Assembly (NCBI RefSeq): GCF_008693385.1
Contig: NZ_CP044065.1
Coordinates: 992,001 to 1,056,000 of the forward strand
Length of the DNA stretch: 64,000 bases
Source: Cupriavidus pauculus
Lineage (GTDB): Bacteria > Pseudomonadota > Gammaproteobacteria > Burkholderiales > Burkholderiaceae
Direction: 5' to 3'
Shown here: positions 28,875-41,098 of the stretch, one piece after another
Position numbering within the stretch: position 1 is the stretch's first letter
How the letters are laid out: each line of letters starts with the position of its first letter
Program-made: the position numbers and the translations under genes
Notes under the pieces: generated by a model
What the model saw: the letters and a program-made list of their open reading frames with translations, nothing else
The model's database searches: none
Told to the model about the DNA's origin: nothing

Positions 28875-29468
28875 GTGGTTCGTGCCGCCCCTTTCCTGTC
28901 GATTCTTGCCGCCACGCTGTCGCTCGCGTTGCCCGCTTCGGGCCACGCGGCCGACGGCACCTCGTTGTCGACCGGCTCGCTTGGCATCAGCCAGGCGATT
29001 CGCGACGGCGAGGCACGCCGCGGCACCTCCCTGTCCACCGGGCCCGTCGGCCCGCTCGCGCCGCGCCCCGAGTACGCGAAACTGCCGGTCTACGTCGGCA
29101 AGGTCGGGGACAAGTCCGTGCGGCTCCGTATCGGTCCCAAGAGCGATACGCGCGACAGCCTGCAAGGCGAGTATTCGACCGGCGACAGCAAGGACGTGCG
29201 GCTGCTGTCCGGCGAATGGGACAACGGTTCGTTCCTGATGGAAGAGTCTGACGACGGCACGCGCGTCTCGGGCAACTGGGAAGGGCAGATCGACGATCGC
29301 GGCGCGGTGCGCGGCACGTGGACCGACGCCTTCAATCCGGCGATCGTGCTGCCGTTCATGATCCGGCCGCTTGGCGGCTTCCTCGTGATTCCGCCCTTCG
29401 ACATGCGGCCCTCCAGTGGCGTTACTTACGCGCCGCCGCCGCCCAAGTCGTCAATCTCCGGATATTGA
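28875..29468 (+). CDS. Secreted protein of unknown function with twin GTSLSTG motifs
   Basis: No family recognised. The 197-residue product starts at GTG 28875 (GAGGT eight bases upstream), with a Sec signal VRAAPFLSILAATLSLALPASGHA. The mature N-terminus repeats DGTSLSTGSLG and RGTSLSTGPVG about 20 residues apart. The rest is rich in beta-type, polar and Gly residues (ARLLSGEWDNGSF-like; VSGNWEGQIDDRGAVRGTW), suggesting a small beta-barrel or sandwich. It ends Pro-rich (APPPPKSS). It lies in the same direction as bktB and the following lyase, 28 bases from the latter. Confidence 0.65.
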   Translation: MVRAAPFLSILAATLSLALPASGHAADGTSLSTGSLGISQAIRDGEARRGTSLSTGPVGPLAPRPEYAKLPVYVGKVGDKSVRLRIGPKSDTRDSLQGEYSTGDSKDVRLLSGEWDNGSFLMEESDDGTRVSGNWEGQIDDRGAVRGTWTDAFNPAIVLPFMIRPLGGFLVIPPFDMRPSSGVTYAPPPPKSSISGY

Positions 29469-29496
29469 CCTGAACACTTCAGCCAAGGATCGCGCT

Positions 29497-30735
29497 GTGT
29501 CCGACCGTTCTTCTTCTCCCGATGATCGCCAGCCCGCTGGCAGCCGCTCCGCGCATTATCCGCAGACCGTTGCGGTGCAGCCGGACCTGAATATTCCGCC
29601 GAATTTCGGATCGTTCTCGCCAGCCACGCATCGCGGTTCGACGGTCGTGTTCAATACGCTGGCCGAACTGCGCGCCTATGGCGATCCGTCGAAGACCTAC
29701 TGGCGCTACGGGCTCCATGCCACGCCCACCAGCGAGGCGCTCTGCCAGCAGCTCGCGCAGCTCGAGGGCGGCAAGCACACGCTGCTGTTCCCCTCGGGCA
29801 TGGCCGCGATCTCGCTCGTCGATTTCTCGCTGCTCAAGAGCGGCGACGACGTGCTGATTCCCGACAACGTGTACGGCCCCAACCGCGACCACGCGGACTG
29901 GCTCGCGCGCGATTACGGCGTGTCGGTGCGTTACTACCATCCGATGATCGGCGCGGGCATCGCGGCGCTGATCCAGCCGAATACGAAGCTGATCTGGCTC
30001 GAATCGCCGGGCTCGGTCACGATGGAGGTGCCCGATGTGGAGGCCATCGTCGCGGCCGCGCGGGCGCGCAACGTGATCACGGCCATCGACAATACGTGGT
30101 CGGGCGGGCTGTACTTCCAGCCGTTCGACAAGGGCATCGATATCTCGGTGCAGGCACTGACCAAGTACCAGTCCGGCGGCAGCGACGTGCTGATGGGCGC
30201 GACCATCGTGCGCGATACCAAACTCTACGAACGTCTGCGCCGCACGCGCATGGTCATGGGGTGGGGCGTGTCCGCGGACGACTGCTTCCTCGTGCTGCGC
30301 GGGCTGCAGAGCATGCCCGTCCGCCTGGCCGCGCACGACCGCGCGGCACGCGAGGTCGCGGAATGGCTGCTGCAGCGTCCCGAAGTCACGCGTGTGCTGC
30401 ATCCCGCGTTGCCGCAGTGCCCGGGGCATGCGGAATGGCGCCGGGACTTTACGGGTGCGACGGGGTTGTTCTCGATCCTGCTGCATGACCGGTACTCGCG
30501 CAAGCAGGTGGACGATTTCGTGGAGGCGCTGAAGCTGTTCGCGATCGGCTGGTCGTGGGGCGGCGCGCATAGCCTCGCCGTGCCGTACCACGTGCCGACG
30601 ATGCGTGCGCCGGGCACCTGGCCGCCCGCTGGATGGGAGCACGCGGGCGAGCTCGTGCGGCTCTATATCGGGCTCGAGGATACGCGGGACCTGATCGCGG
30701 ATCTGCGGCAGGCGATGGACGCCACGCTGGGCTGA
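29497..30735 (+). CDS. metC: Cystathionine beta-lyase-type PLP enzyme
   Basis: Cys/Met-metabolism pyridoxal-phosphate enzyme of 412 residues; MetC cleaves cystathionine to homocysteine. The PLP Lys is Lys223 in ALTKYQSGGSDVLMG, and YGLHATPTSEALCQQLAQLEGG and the aspartate in AIDNTWSGGLYF fit the family. The KYQSGGSD and W-rich C-terminus (IGWSWGGAHSLAVPY) point to MetC rather than MetB. GTG 29497 is used with AAGGA upstream; an earlier ATG at 29416 would overlap the preceding gene. The stop lies six bases from the convergent PepSY gene. Confidence 0.87.
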   Translation: MSDRSSSPDDRQPAGSRSAHYPQTVAVQPDLNIPPNFGSFSPATHRGSTVVFNTLAELRAYGDPSKTYWRYGLHATPTSEALCQQLAQLEGGKHTLLFPSGMAAISLVDFSLLKSGDDVLIPDNVYGPNRDHADWLARDYGVSVRYYHPMIGAGIAALIQPNTKLIWLESPGSVTMEVPDVEAIVAAARARNVITAIDNTWSGGLYFQPFDKGIDISVQALTKYQSGGSDVLMGATIVRDTKLYERLRRTRMVMGWGVSADDCFLVLRGLQSMPVRLAAHDRAAREVAEWLLQRPEVTRVLHPALPQCPGHAEWRRDFTGATGLFSILLHDRYSRKQVDDFVEALKLFAIGWSWGGAHSLAVPYHVPTMRAPGTWPPAGWEHAGELVRLYIGLEDTRDLIADLRQAMDATLG

Positions 30736-30741
30736 ATCGTA

Positions 30742-32361
30742 TCAAGAGGCCCGCGCGGCTGCCGCGGCATCCCCGGCCGGCGCGTGACGCGGTGCCCAGA
30801 CCGATTCCGCCGGACCGTTCCGGGACCGCCGCTGCGTCGCGCGCGCGAGCGCAACGTAACCCACCGCCAGCGCAATGGCCCCGATATCGAATCCCGCCAC
30901 GGCCCAGCGCCCACCCAATGCCGCGGCAAACAGGTGGTCGCCCGTGAGGATGGCGTTCGACAGGGGCACCGTCAGCGAGGCCAGCGCGGCCACATACAGC
31001 AGCTCGATCGCCGCCCGTACCGGCGGGCGAATCAGCGCCCACGCGATGGCCAGCCCGAACACGGGCCAGTAGACATAGCTCACCGCGCGCTCGGGCCACA
31101 GCAGCGCGGCCGGAAAGCACAGCGCCACACCGATGCAGCAGCCGATGCAGACGCCCACCGTGGCCTGCGCGAGCAGCCGATGCACGCGCGGCTGGTCCGC
31201 CTGGCGCGCCTTGCGCCGCGATTCGATCCAGAGCAGATTGCCCGAGTAGAACAGGAACGCCCCCGCCAGCCCCGCCAGCAGATACACGAACCGCACCGCG
31301 AGGTCGCCAAACGTGCCGAAGTGCAGCGCGTACAGCGCGCTATACAGCGCATGGTTGCCATCGCGCGCGCCCGGCGTCTGGTTGGCGATCAGCTGCCCCG
31401 CATTGGGCTCGCCCGCCGCGGCATGCAGGCCGACCGAGCCGCCGTTGCCGAGCGCCCGCGTGCCTTCGCCACGGACCTCGGCCACCGCATTGGCATCGCC
31501 ATAGCGCTGGAAGCGAATCGCCTCGGGCGTGAAATGCTCGCCACCATGTTCGCGCGCAATGCGCAGCAGCTCGGCCGACGTCATCGTCGGCACGGCCCGG
31601 TTGGCCGCCGCCACTTCCGGCGTGGCGCCGGTCACGCGCGGAATGACGTCCATCAGCTTGCCGTCGAACGTCAGCATGTTGAAGACCATCACGAGGATCA
31701 GCGACAGGCAGAACAGCGCGCCCGTCACCGCGAACACCATATGGAAGGGCAGGCTGAACAGGCCGATCACGTTATGCGCGTCCATCCAGAAGCGCTTGAG
31801 ATTGCGCCCCGGCCGCACCGCGAACAGGTCCTTCCTGAGCCGCGGCAGATGCAGCAGCACGCCAGACACGAGGGCCAGGCCATACAGCACCGAGATCACG
31901 CCCATGAAGTACATGCCGTTCGTGCCGAGGCCGAGCGCGTAATGCAGCGAGTTCAGGAACGCTGACAGCTCGCCGGCCACCTGATCGATCGACGTGTTCT
32001 GCCGCGCGGCCGCATCGCCATCGAGGCGCGCGCCGCTCATGTGGTGCCATGCGCCCGCCTTGTCCATCCAGTAGGCGTTGAAGTCGGGCTCTTCCTTGCT
32101 GGGCAGACTCACGTAGACGCTGGCAGCCGCGTCGGGCTGCGCGGCAATGAGCTTCTGCACGAACGCATCGACGGCGGGACCGCTGACCTCGACCTCGGCC
32201 GCATGATGGCCTTCGAGGCGGGCAGGGTTCTGCCAGACGTGGATCTCGTGGTGGAAGACGGTGATCGCGCCCGCGAAGAACGCGATGAACAGCGCCCACC
32301 CGGCCATCAGGCCGACCCACGTGTGGAGCGTCTGGTAGAGACGAAGAGTATTGGCTTTCAT
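30742..32361 (-). CDS. PepSY-associated membrane protein (iron-uptake type)
   Basis: PepSY_TM family inner-membrane protein of 539 residues with about eight hydrophobic segments, including TWVGLMAGWALFIAFFAGAITVFHHEI at the N-terminus. His residues in and near the helices resemble the haem-binding pattern proposed for siderophore/iron reductases of this family. A large periplasmic loop (residues ~45-180) contains the PepSY-like region. It is the last gene of a three-gene operon behind a Fur-like box, so iron supply is the likely theme. Reduction of ferric siderophore is an inference. Confidence 0.82.
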   Translation of the reverse strand: MKANTLRLYQTLHTWVGLMAGWALFIAFFAGAITVFHHEIHVWQNPARLEGHHAAEVEVSGPAVDAFVQKLIAAQPDAAASVYVSLPSKEEPDFNAYWMDKAGAWHHMSGARLDGDAAARQNTSIDQVAGELSAFLNSLHYALGLGTNGMYFMGVISVLYGLALVSGVLLHLPRLRKDLFAVRPGRNLKRFWMDAHNVIGLFSLPFHMVFAVTGALFCLSLILVMVFNMLTFDGKLMDVIPRVTGATPEVAAANRAVPTMTSAELLRIAREHGGEHFTPEAIRFQRYGDANAVAEVRGEGTRALGNGGSVGLHAAAGEPNAGQLIANQTPGARDGNHALYSALYALHFGTFGDLAVRFVYLLAGLAGAFLFYSGNLLWIESRRKARQADQPRVHRLLAQATVGVCIGCCIGVALCFPAALLWPERAVSYVYWPVFGLAIAWALIRPPVRAAIELLYVAALASLTVPLSNAILTGDHLFAAALGGRWAVAGFDIGAIALAVGYVALARATQRRSRNGPAESVWAPRHAPAGDAAAAARAS

Positions 32362-32370
32362 CGGACGTCC

Positions 32371-32658
32371 TTACGAGCCGAGCGTGGTGGCGGGCGGCAT
32401 GGCGTCCAGCGCGCGCACGGCCCACAGGATGCCGAAGCAGAGAAGGTTGGCGGCGCCGAGCCAGAGCCATGCGGCGCGGCTCGAGCCGAACAGCAGGCTG
32501 CCGCTGATGATCGCGACCCAGAGCGGGAATGTCAGGAGCACCGCGACGACGACGCCGCGCTCCCATCCGCCGGGCAGCCAGAGGATGCCCAGCGTGCAGA
32601 GCGCCATCGCGAGCGGCAGGCCCAGCAGCGCGCCCGCGAGCCATTTGGTGCCCATCAT
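32371..32658 (-). CDS. DUF3649-like small membrane protein (iron-uptake operon)
   Basis: About 95 residues with three hydrophobic segments (LAGALLGLPLAMALCTLGILWLPGG; VVVAVLLTFPLWVAIISGSLLFG; LWLGAANLLCFGILWAV) and FGSSRAAW between the last two. Proteins of this size and layout accompany PepSY and DUF3325 genes in iron-regulated beta-proteobacterial operons; the DUF3649 label is by analogy. Two adjacent ATGs (32658, 32655) overlap the upstream stop, so translation is coupled. Confidence 0.65.
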   Translation of the reverse strand: MMGTKWLAGALLGLPLAMALCTLGILWLPGGWERGVVVAVLLTFPLWVAIISGSLLFGSSRAAWLWLGAANLLCFGILWAVRALDAMPPATTLGS

Positions 32659-32957
32659 GATGCGGTCCCTTCGTCGGCGGTGTCGCGCACCCCGCGCCGG
32701 TGGTTGACCCAGGTGCCGAGGAACGGCCACAGCGACAGGCAGCAGGTGAGGGTGATCAGCGTGGCGGCGATGGCCACGGCCCAGCCCTCGGGCACGCTCA
32801 TGATCCACGCCGACGCGACGGTCAGCCCCAGCGCAAGCAGGCAGAGCGCGCGCGGCGACAGCGGCCGGCGCGAGGCGGGAATCAGGACCTGGTTCGGCGC
32901 GGCCAGATACAGGCACGCGGCGGCCACCAGTCCAAGCAGGACAGCAATGCCTTGCAT
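32655..32957 (-). CDS. DUF3325-like small membrane protein (iron-uptake operon)
   Basis: 100 residues with three to four hydrophobic stretches: GIAVLLGLVAAACLYLAAPNQ, LCLLALGLTVASAWIMSV and AVAIAATLITLTCCLSLWPFLGTW. The CLYLA(A/S)PxQ stretch is what I associate with DUF3325. It is first in the operon. ATG 32957 is favoured (CGGA six to seven bases upstream); ATG 32963 is possible. The Fur-like box sits about 40 bases upstream. Confidence 0.65.
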   Translation of the reverse strand: MQGIAVLLGLVAAACLYLAAPNQVLIPASRRPLSPRALCLLALGLTVASAWIMSVPEGWAVAIAATLITLTCCLSLWPFLGTWVNHRRGVRDTADEGTAS

Positions 32958-32994
32958 GAACATCCGTTCATTGGAAATCGGGAAGCTGAAATAG

Positions 32995-33009
32995 TAATGA
33001 TTCCCATTA
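32995..33009 (-). promoter_or_regulatory. Fur-box-like operator of the PepSY operon
   Basis: TAATGAT, T, CCCATTA has the 7-1-7 inverted layout of a Fur site, five of seven positions pairing, within a strongly AT-rich patch of a GC-rich genome. It lies just before the first gene of an iron-type operon. Iron repression is inferred from site and gene content together. Confidence 0.6.
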
Positions 33010-33084
33010 ATTTCCACAAGGAAATCAAGGCAATGCGACAATTTTGTAATGTTCGAGGCGCGCCGCTGGCGCCCCGAAAAGGCG

Positions 33085-33936
33085 CTATTTCAGCAGTTCC
33101 AGCAGGCCGTCCAGCCCGACGTGATTGAACGCGACGCTGGCCTGCGCGCGGACCACGGGTTTGGCGCGGAACGCCACCGAGAGGCCGGCGATGGCCATCA
33201 TCTTGAGGTCGTTGGAGCCATCGCCCATGACGATGGCCTGCGACGGGTCGGCGCCGATCTGCGCGCAGACTTCGCGCACGGTGCGGGCCTTGACGTCGGC
33301 GTTGACGATCTCGCCGACGACATTGCCGGTGAGCTTGCCATCGACGATCTCGAGCGTATTGGCGCGCGTGAAGTCGAGGCCCAGGCGCGGCTTGAGCTGG
33401 TCGGTGAAGTGGACGAAGCCGCCCGACACCAGCAGGGTGCGGATGCCGGCCGCCTGCACGCCCGCCAGCATGCGCTCGGCACCGGGGGACAGGCGCAGGC
33501 GCTCCGCATAGACGCGGTCCAGCACGGACGCGTCGAGCCCCTTGAGCAGGGCCACGCGGCGGCGCAGGCTTTCGTTGAAATCGGTGATCTCGCCACGCAT
33601 CGCGGCTTCGGTGATGGCCGAGACTTCGGCCTTGAGCCCGCAGAAGTCCGCGATCTCGTCGATGCACTCGATGGTGATCAGCGTCGAGTCCATGTCCATG
33701 GCCACGAGCCGGAAATCGGACAGCTTGCGCGCGGTGGCGAGGATGGCCCAGTCGATGCCGCGCGGCACGCAGTACGCGTCGAGGCTCTCGTGCAGCGCCG
33801 GCGTCAGCGGGGCGCTGGTCTCGGCCACGGCCACGGTATCGCTGCGGGGGACCAGCGGCGAGGCGCTGGCCAGCGCGCGCACGGCGTCGAGGTCGGCGGT
33901 GGCGATCGGGGAGAGGCTCTGAAGAATCAACGGCAT
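33085..33936 (-). CDS. serB: Phosphoserine phosphatase SerB
   Basis: Last step of serine synthesis. The 283-residue HAD enzyme has nucleophile Asp81 and acid Asp83 in VAMDMDSTLI, a motif-II Ser in LLVSGGF and the metal site VMGDGSNDLKM. The first ~70 residues form a diverged ACT-like domain. ATG 33936 gives MPLILQSLSP. The reading frame continues open far upstream but crosses argE and mfd in antisense phase, so it is not a fusion. Confidence 0.93.
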   Translation of the reverse strand: MPLILQSLSPIATADLDAVRALASASPLVPRSDTVAVAETSAPLTPALHESLDAYCVPRGIDWAILATARKLSDFRLVAMDMDSTLITIECIDEIADFCGLKAEVSAITEAAMRGEITDFNESLRRRVALLKGLDASVLDRVYAERLRLSPGAERMLAGVQAAGIRTLLVSGGFVHFTDQLKPRLGLDFTRANTLEIVDGKLTGNVVGEIVNADVKARTVREVCAQIGADPSQAIVMGDGSNDLKMMAIAGLSVAFRAKPVVRAQASVAFNHVGLDGLLELLK

Positions 33937-34037
33937 GGCGAAAAAGCGGATGGGGCTGGCGAAGGCGCTATTGTAACGGCCCGCCAGCAGCCCACCAGCG
34001 GCCCGCCGCGCCCATCGTGCCCCCGGGCCCTGCGCGC

Positions 34038-35249
34038 TTATGCCGCGCGCAGGCTGCCCACCACCTTGTGCAGGAAGCGCTCGCACGCCTCGAGCTGGTC
34101 CAGCGCGACGAATTCGTCGGGCTTGTGCGCCTGCTGGATATCGCCGGGGCCGCAGACCACGGCCGGCACGCCCATTTGCTGGAACAGGCCGGCCTCGGTC
34201 GCATAGGCCACCTTGTTGATCTCGCGATCGCCGGTGAGCGCGCGCACGAGCTGCGTGATCGCATCCTGCTCCGCGGCATCGAGCGACGGCGCCGTGGCGA
34301 TCTCCGTGATCACGAGGTCCGCATCGGCGTGCTCGCCGCGCATGCGCGGCAGCAGCACGTCGCCCGCGTAGGCCTGGATGCGCGAGATGATGCCCTTGGG
34401 ATCCACGCCCGGCAGATTGCGGAACTCGAACACGAACTCGCACAGCGCGGGAATCGTGTTGATGGCGATGCCGCCCTGGATCGTGCCCGTGGAGGCCGTG
34501 GTGAACGGCACGTCGAACGCCTGATCGTACGGACCCTGCGCCTTGAACTCGTCGGCGATATCGCGGATGAAGCAGATGAGCCGCGCCGCGTACTCGATGG
34601 CATTGACGCCCTTGGGCGTCAGCGACGAATGCGCGGCCTGGCCCGTCACGCAGCAGCGATAGGCATTGATACCCTTGTGCGCGACGATCGTGCGCATGCT
34701 CGTGGGCTCGCCCACGATGCAGCCCGCGGGCTTTACGCCGAGGTCGCGTAGTTGCGCGAGCATGAACGGCGCGCCCATGCAGCCCACTTCCTCGTCGAAC
34801 GAGAGCGCGTAGTGCACGGGCTCGCGCAGGCGCGTCTCGAGCAGCGTGGGCAGCAGCGACAGCGTGGTGCCGATAAAGCCCTTCATGTCGCAGGTGCCGC
34901 GGCCATAGAGCCTGCCATCGCGAATCACGGGCTGGAACGGATCGCTGGACCAGTCCTGGCCGTCCACGGGCACCACGTCGGTATGGCCCGACAGCACGAT
35001 ACCGCCATTGGTCTCGCCATTCGCGGCCGGCACCGTCACGAACAGATTGGCCTTGTTCTTCTGCGGGTTGTAGCTCAGGTGTGGCTTCAGGCCGCGCGCG
35101 GCAAAGTGGTCGCGCACGGTCTCGATCAGGCCGAGGTTGGAGTTGCGCGAGGTCGTATCGAACGCGACCAGTCGCCTGGTCCATTCCAGCGCGCCGATGG
35201 CCGCATCGGTAGTGGTGGGGGCGTTCTCGCTGAGCGTTTCGGCTGACAT
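34038..35249 (-). CDS. argE: Acetylornithine deacetylase ArgE
   Basis: Cytoplasmic M20 zinc peptidase family; removes acetyl from N-acetylornithine for arginine synthesis. The 403 residues show LSGHTDVVPVDG (metal His/Asp), GRGTCDMKGF (bridging Asp), SFDEEVGCMGA (catalytic and metal Glu), GEPTSMR and an HxxDE-like HKPDEFV near the C-terminus. It lies between serB and mfd, all on the minus strand with gaps of ~60-100 bases. ArgE fits better than DapE because of GEPTSM and the length. Confidence 0.92.
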   Translation of the reverse strand: MSAETLSENAPTTTDAAIGALEWTRRLVAFDTTSRNSNLGLIETVRDHFAARGLKPHLSYNPQKNKANLFVTVPAANGETNGGIVLSGHTDVVPVDGQDWSSDPFQPVIRDGRLYGRGTCDMKGFIGTTLSLLPTLLETRLREPVHYALSFDEEVGCMGAPFMLAQLRDLGVKPAGCIVGEPTSMRTIVAHKGINAYRCCVTGQAAHSSLTPKGVNAIEYAARLICFIRDIADEFKAQGPYDQAFDVPFTTASTGTIQGGIAINTIPALCEFVFEFRNLPGVDPKGIISRIQAYAGDVLLPRMRGEHADADLVITEIATAPSLDAAEQDAITQLVRALTGDREINKVAYATEAGLFQQMGVPAVVCGPGDIQQAHKPDEFVALDQLEACERFLHKVVGSLRAA

Positions 35250-35309
35250 TGGGGCGGTGTCCGGTTGAGTCGGTAGGAATAATGGTCGATGCTACACCCG
35301 CGGCGGCCG

Positions 35310-38762
<3,453 letters not shown>

Positions 38763-38817
38763 TGGCAACTGGGGCGCAACCTGGGTGAAGCAAAAGGGGC
38801 GATACAAAACGACAACG

Positions 38818-38840
38818 CCCCGCCGGCAGTGCGGGCGGGG
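38818..38840 (-). promoter_or_regulatory. GC-rich hairpin in the mfd leader
   Basis: CCCCGCC (38818-38824) pairs with GGCGGGG (38834-38840). On the minus strand it is followed by GTTGTCGTTTTG, a weak terminator-like tail 55 bases before mfd. A minus-strand TATAAT at 38895-38900 could be the mfd -10. Confidence 0.4.
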
Positions 38841-38961
38841 GGTCATCGATTCGGCGTGCCCGGGGGCGCCGGTGTGGCGGCGGGCGAAGGCCATATTATA
38901 GAATGCGGACCGGCCACACTGCTGGCCGCTACCGAACCCGAACATCGCCCCCCGGAGAACC

Positions 38962-39753
38962 GTGTCCCATCCGCGTCCCGATAGCCGCCCCGAGCGCCCC
39001 GACCGAAGATTCGCCCTGATTCCCTGCGCGGGCACCGGCAGCCGCGCGGGCGGCACGGTCGCCAAGCAATACCAGACGGTCGCCGGGCGTCCGATGATCT
39101 GGTATGCGCTGGCGGCCTTCTCGGCATGCGACGCGATCTCCGCCACGGCGCTGGTGCTCGCGCCCGACGATATGCCGCTGGAATCGCGCTTCGGCGCGGC
39201 CACGTTTGCCGGCCTGCGCTTCGACACCGCGTTCGTCGGCGGCGACAGCCGCCATGCATCGGTGCTGGCGGGCCTGCATCACCTCGCGCAACTGGGTGCC
39301 GTCGATACCGACTGGGTGCTCGTGCACGACGCCGCGCGGCCGGGGCTGACGCCGGCCATGATCCATGCGCTCGTGCGCGCCGTGGAAGCCGATGGCGACG
39401 ACGATCCCGATGCCGCCATCGGCGGCATTCTCGCGGTGCCCGTGCCGGATACGCTCAAACGCGCGGACGATGCCGGTATCGGGGCCAGCGTCGGTGCCAG
39501 AATCGGCACCACGGTCCCGCGCGACGGCCTGTGGCAGGCGCAGACGCCGCAGATGTTCCGCGTCGGCGTCCTGCGCGAGGCATTGCGCGACGCGATGGCG
39601 GCGGGCGCGGTGGTGACCGACGAAGCGAGCGCGATCGAACGGCTGGGGCTGCATCCGCGCCTCGTCAACGGATCGCTGCGCAATTTCAAGGTCACGTATC
39701 CCGAAGATTTCGCTTTGGCAGAAGTCCTGCTTGGCACCGGTGCCTCGCAGTAA
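38962..39753 (+). CDS. ispD: 2-C-methyl-D-erythritol 4-phosphate cytidylyltransferase IspD
   Basis: Makes CDP-methylerythritol in the non-mevalonate isoprenoid pathway. The 263 residues show the nucleotide-binding [18 protein letters not shown] near residue 22, [11 protein letters not shown] near 114-124 and the conserved TDEASAIE region near 213. GTG 38962 is the start, with CGGAGAA before it. The N-terminus is ~15 residues longer and Arg/Pro-rich compared with E. coli. It precedes ispF by 33 bases, as in many bacteria, and is divergent from mfd. Confidence 0.94.
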   Translation: MSHPRPDSRPERPDRRFALIPCAGTGSRAGGTVAKQYQTVAGRPMIWYALAAFSACDAISATALVLAPDDMPLESRFGAATFAGLRFDTAFVGGDSRHASVLAGLHHLAQLGAVDTDWVLVHDAARPGLTPAMIHALVRAVEADGDDDPDAAIGGILAVPVPDTLKRADDAGIGASVGARIGTTVPRDGLWQAQTPQMFRVGVLREALRDAMAAGAVVTDEASAIERLGLHPRLVNGSLRNFKVTYPEDFALAEVLLGTGASQ

Positions 39754-39786
39754 GCTGCCCATTTTCAAGATTCGCAAGGAGTTGCA

Positions 39787-40293
39787 TTGAATCCGTTCGA
39801 TATCCGCGTGGGGCAGGGCTATGACGTGCACGCCCTGGTGCCGGGACGCAAGCTGATTCTCGGCGGCGTGGACATTCCCCACGATCGCGGCCTGCTGGGC
39901 CATTCCGATGCCGACGCGCTGCTGCACGCCGTCACCGATGCGCTGTTCGGCGCGGCGGGGCTCGGCGATATCGGCCGTCATTTCCCCGATACCGACGCGC
40001 AGTTCAAGGGCGCGGACAGCCGCGTGCTGTTGCGCGAGTGCGCGAAGCGCGTGCGCGCGGCGGGCTACGAAATCGGCAACGTGGACGCCACCGTGATCGC
40101 GCAGCAGCCGAAGCTCGCACCGCATATCACGGGCATGGTCACCAACCTGGCCGAGGATCTCGGGATCGATCCGACGCGTTGCAACGTCAAGGCCAAGACC
40201 AACGAGAAGCTCGGCTTCGAGGGCCGTCAGGAAGGTATCGTCGCGCAGGCCGCGGTGCTGATCTGGCGCCGCGGCGGCGACGCGCAGGACTGA
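39787..40293 (+). CDS. ispF: 2-C-methyl-D-erythritol 2,4-cyclodiphosphate synthase IspF
   Basis: Forms methylerythritol cyclodiphosphate in the isoprenoid pathway. The 168 residues have metal ligands Asp13 and His15 (GYDVHAL), [20 protein letters not shown] and the C-terminal [15 protein letters not shown]. The start is TTG at 39787: AAGGAG lies at 39776-39781 at the right distance, and no in-frame ATG or GTG precedes the conserved region. Second gene of ispDF; its stop is six bases from the convergent acetyltransferase. Confidence 0.95.
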   Translation: MNPFDIRVGQGYDVHALVPGRKLILGGVDIPHDRGLLGHSDADALLHAVTDALFGAAGLGDIGRHFPDTDAQFKGADSRVLLRECAKRVRAAGYEIGNVDATVIAQQPKLAPHITGMVTNLAEDLGIDPTRCNVKAKTNEKLGFEGRQEGIVAQAAVLIWRRGGDAQD

Positions 40294-40299
40294 GCCGCG

Positions 40300-40884
40300 T
40301 CAGGGAGCGGGCGCCGGCGATGGCGCCGCCGGCTCCTCGGGCGTGATCGGGTACACGTAGTCGATCAGACGGGCCATCGCGCCGCTGCGCGCGCCGGCCT
40401 CGGTCCGCTTGGTGAAGCCCATCTGCTGGCAGAGCCGGTTGGCCGATTCCATCTCCGGCATCGCGCGCACGACCAGCGTGGTCGCGCCGATATCGCGCGC
40501 GCGCTGGATGCAGATCTGCATGAGTGTATGGCCAAGGCCCAGTCCGCGTGCCTGCGGACTGACCGACAGCAGCCGCGCCTCGGGCTGCGTCAGCGTGATC
40601 GTGCTGCCGTCGAGCGCGGGCAGCGTGGCGCCGGGATGGCAGAACAGCACCGCGCCGCTGATGCCGTGATCGCTCTCCGCGACCCACCACTCCATATCGG
40701 CGTTCTTCGACGCCGCCAGCACGGACTGCATGCCGCGCTGGAACGACGCACGGCAGTCTTCCATGATCTCGAGTTCGTACTGCGCGTAGGCCTGCTGCGT
40801 GACCGCGGCAATATCGCCCCAGTCGTGCGCGGCCGCGAGGCGGTACCGGAAACGGGGCGAGTTATGCGAAGGCAGGGTGCTCAT
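40300..40884 (-). CDS. GNAT-family N-acetyltransferase
   Basis: 194 residues with the acetyl-CoA-binding pattern VSPQARGLGLGHTLMQICIQRARDIGATTLVVRAMPEMESANRLCQQMGF (motif A then B). The N-terminus YRLAAAHDWGDIAAVTQQAYAQYE is a typical GNAT first helix. It ends Pro/Ala-rich. The substrate is unknown and the neighbours give no clue. Confidence 0.82.
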   Translation of the reverse strand: MSTLPSHNSPRFRYRLAAAHDWGDIAAVTQQAYAQYELEIMEDCRASFQRGMQSVLAASKNADMEWWVAESDHGISGAVLFCHPGATLPALDGSTITLTQPEARLLSVSPQARGLGLGHTLMQICIQRARDIGATTLVVRAMPEMESANRLCQQMGFTKRTEAGARSGAMARLIDYVYPITPEEPAAPSPAPAP

Positions 40885-40969
40885 GGTGAGGTGGTTTTGC
40901 CAGTCGTGCCGTCGATTGTATGCCTATCGACATGCCCGTGCAGCCTCGCAAAAACCTGTATTGCGAGAG

Positions 40970-41006
40970 AAAACAAAAAAGCCCGCTCCCCAATGCGGGG
41001 GCGGGC
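40970..41006 (-). terminator. Terminator of the ahpC-ahpD transcript
   Basis: Minus-strand stem GCCCGCCCCC/GGGG-A-GCGGGC with one bulge (40981-41006), followed on that strand by TTTTTTGTTTT. It lies ~90 bases past ahpD. Confidence 0.85.
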
Positions 41007-41053
41007 TGCGGGGGCCGCTCTGTGGCGGAGCGCTCGTTGTGCCGGGCGCCGAT

Positions 41054-41098
41054 TGTGACGTACGTGACTGTGACGTCGATTACTGTGACGTCGATTAC
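41054..41098. repeat. 15-base tandem repeat at the 3' end of ahpD
   Basis: TGTGACGTCGATTAC occurs at 41069-41083 and 41084-41098, with a degenerate copy at 41054-41068. Read on the minus strand each unit carries CAGTAA, so the ahpD stop codon and its context have been copied downstream. Confidence 0.85.

Noticed and set aside
38962-39227. Upstream extension of mfd to 39227
   Set aside because: It runs antisense through the start of ispD and adds no conserved residues; the family start is at 38762.
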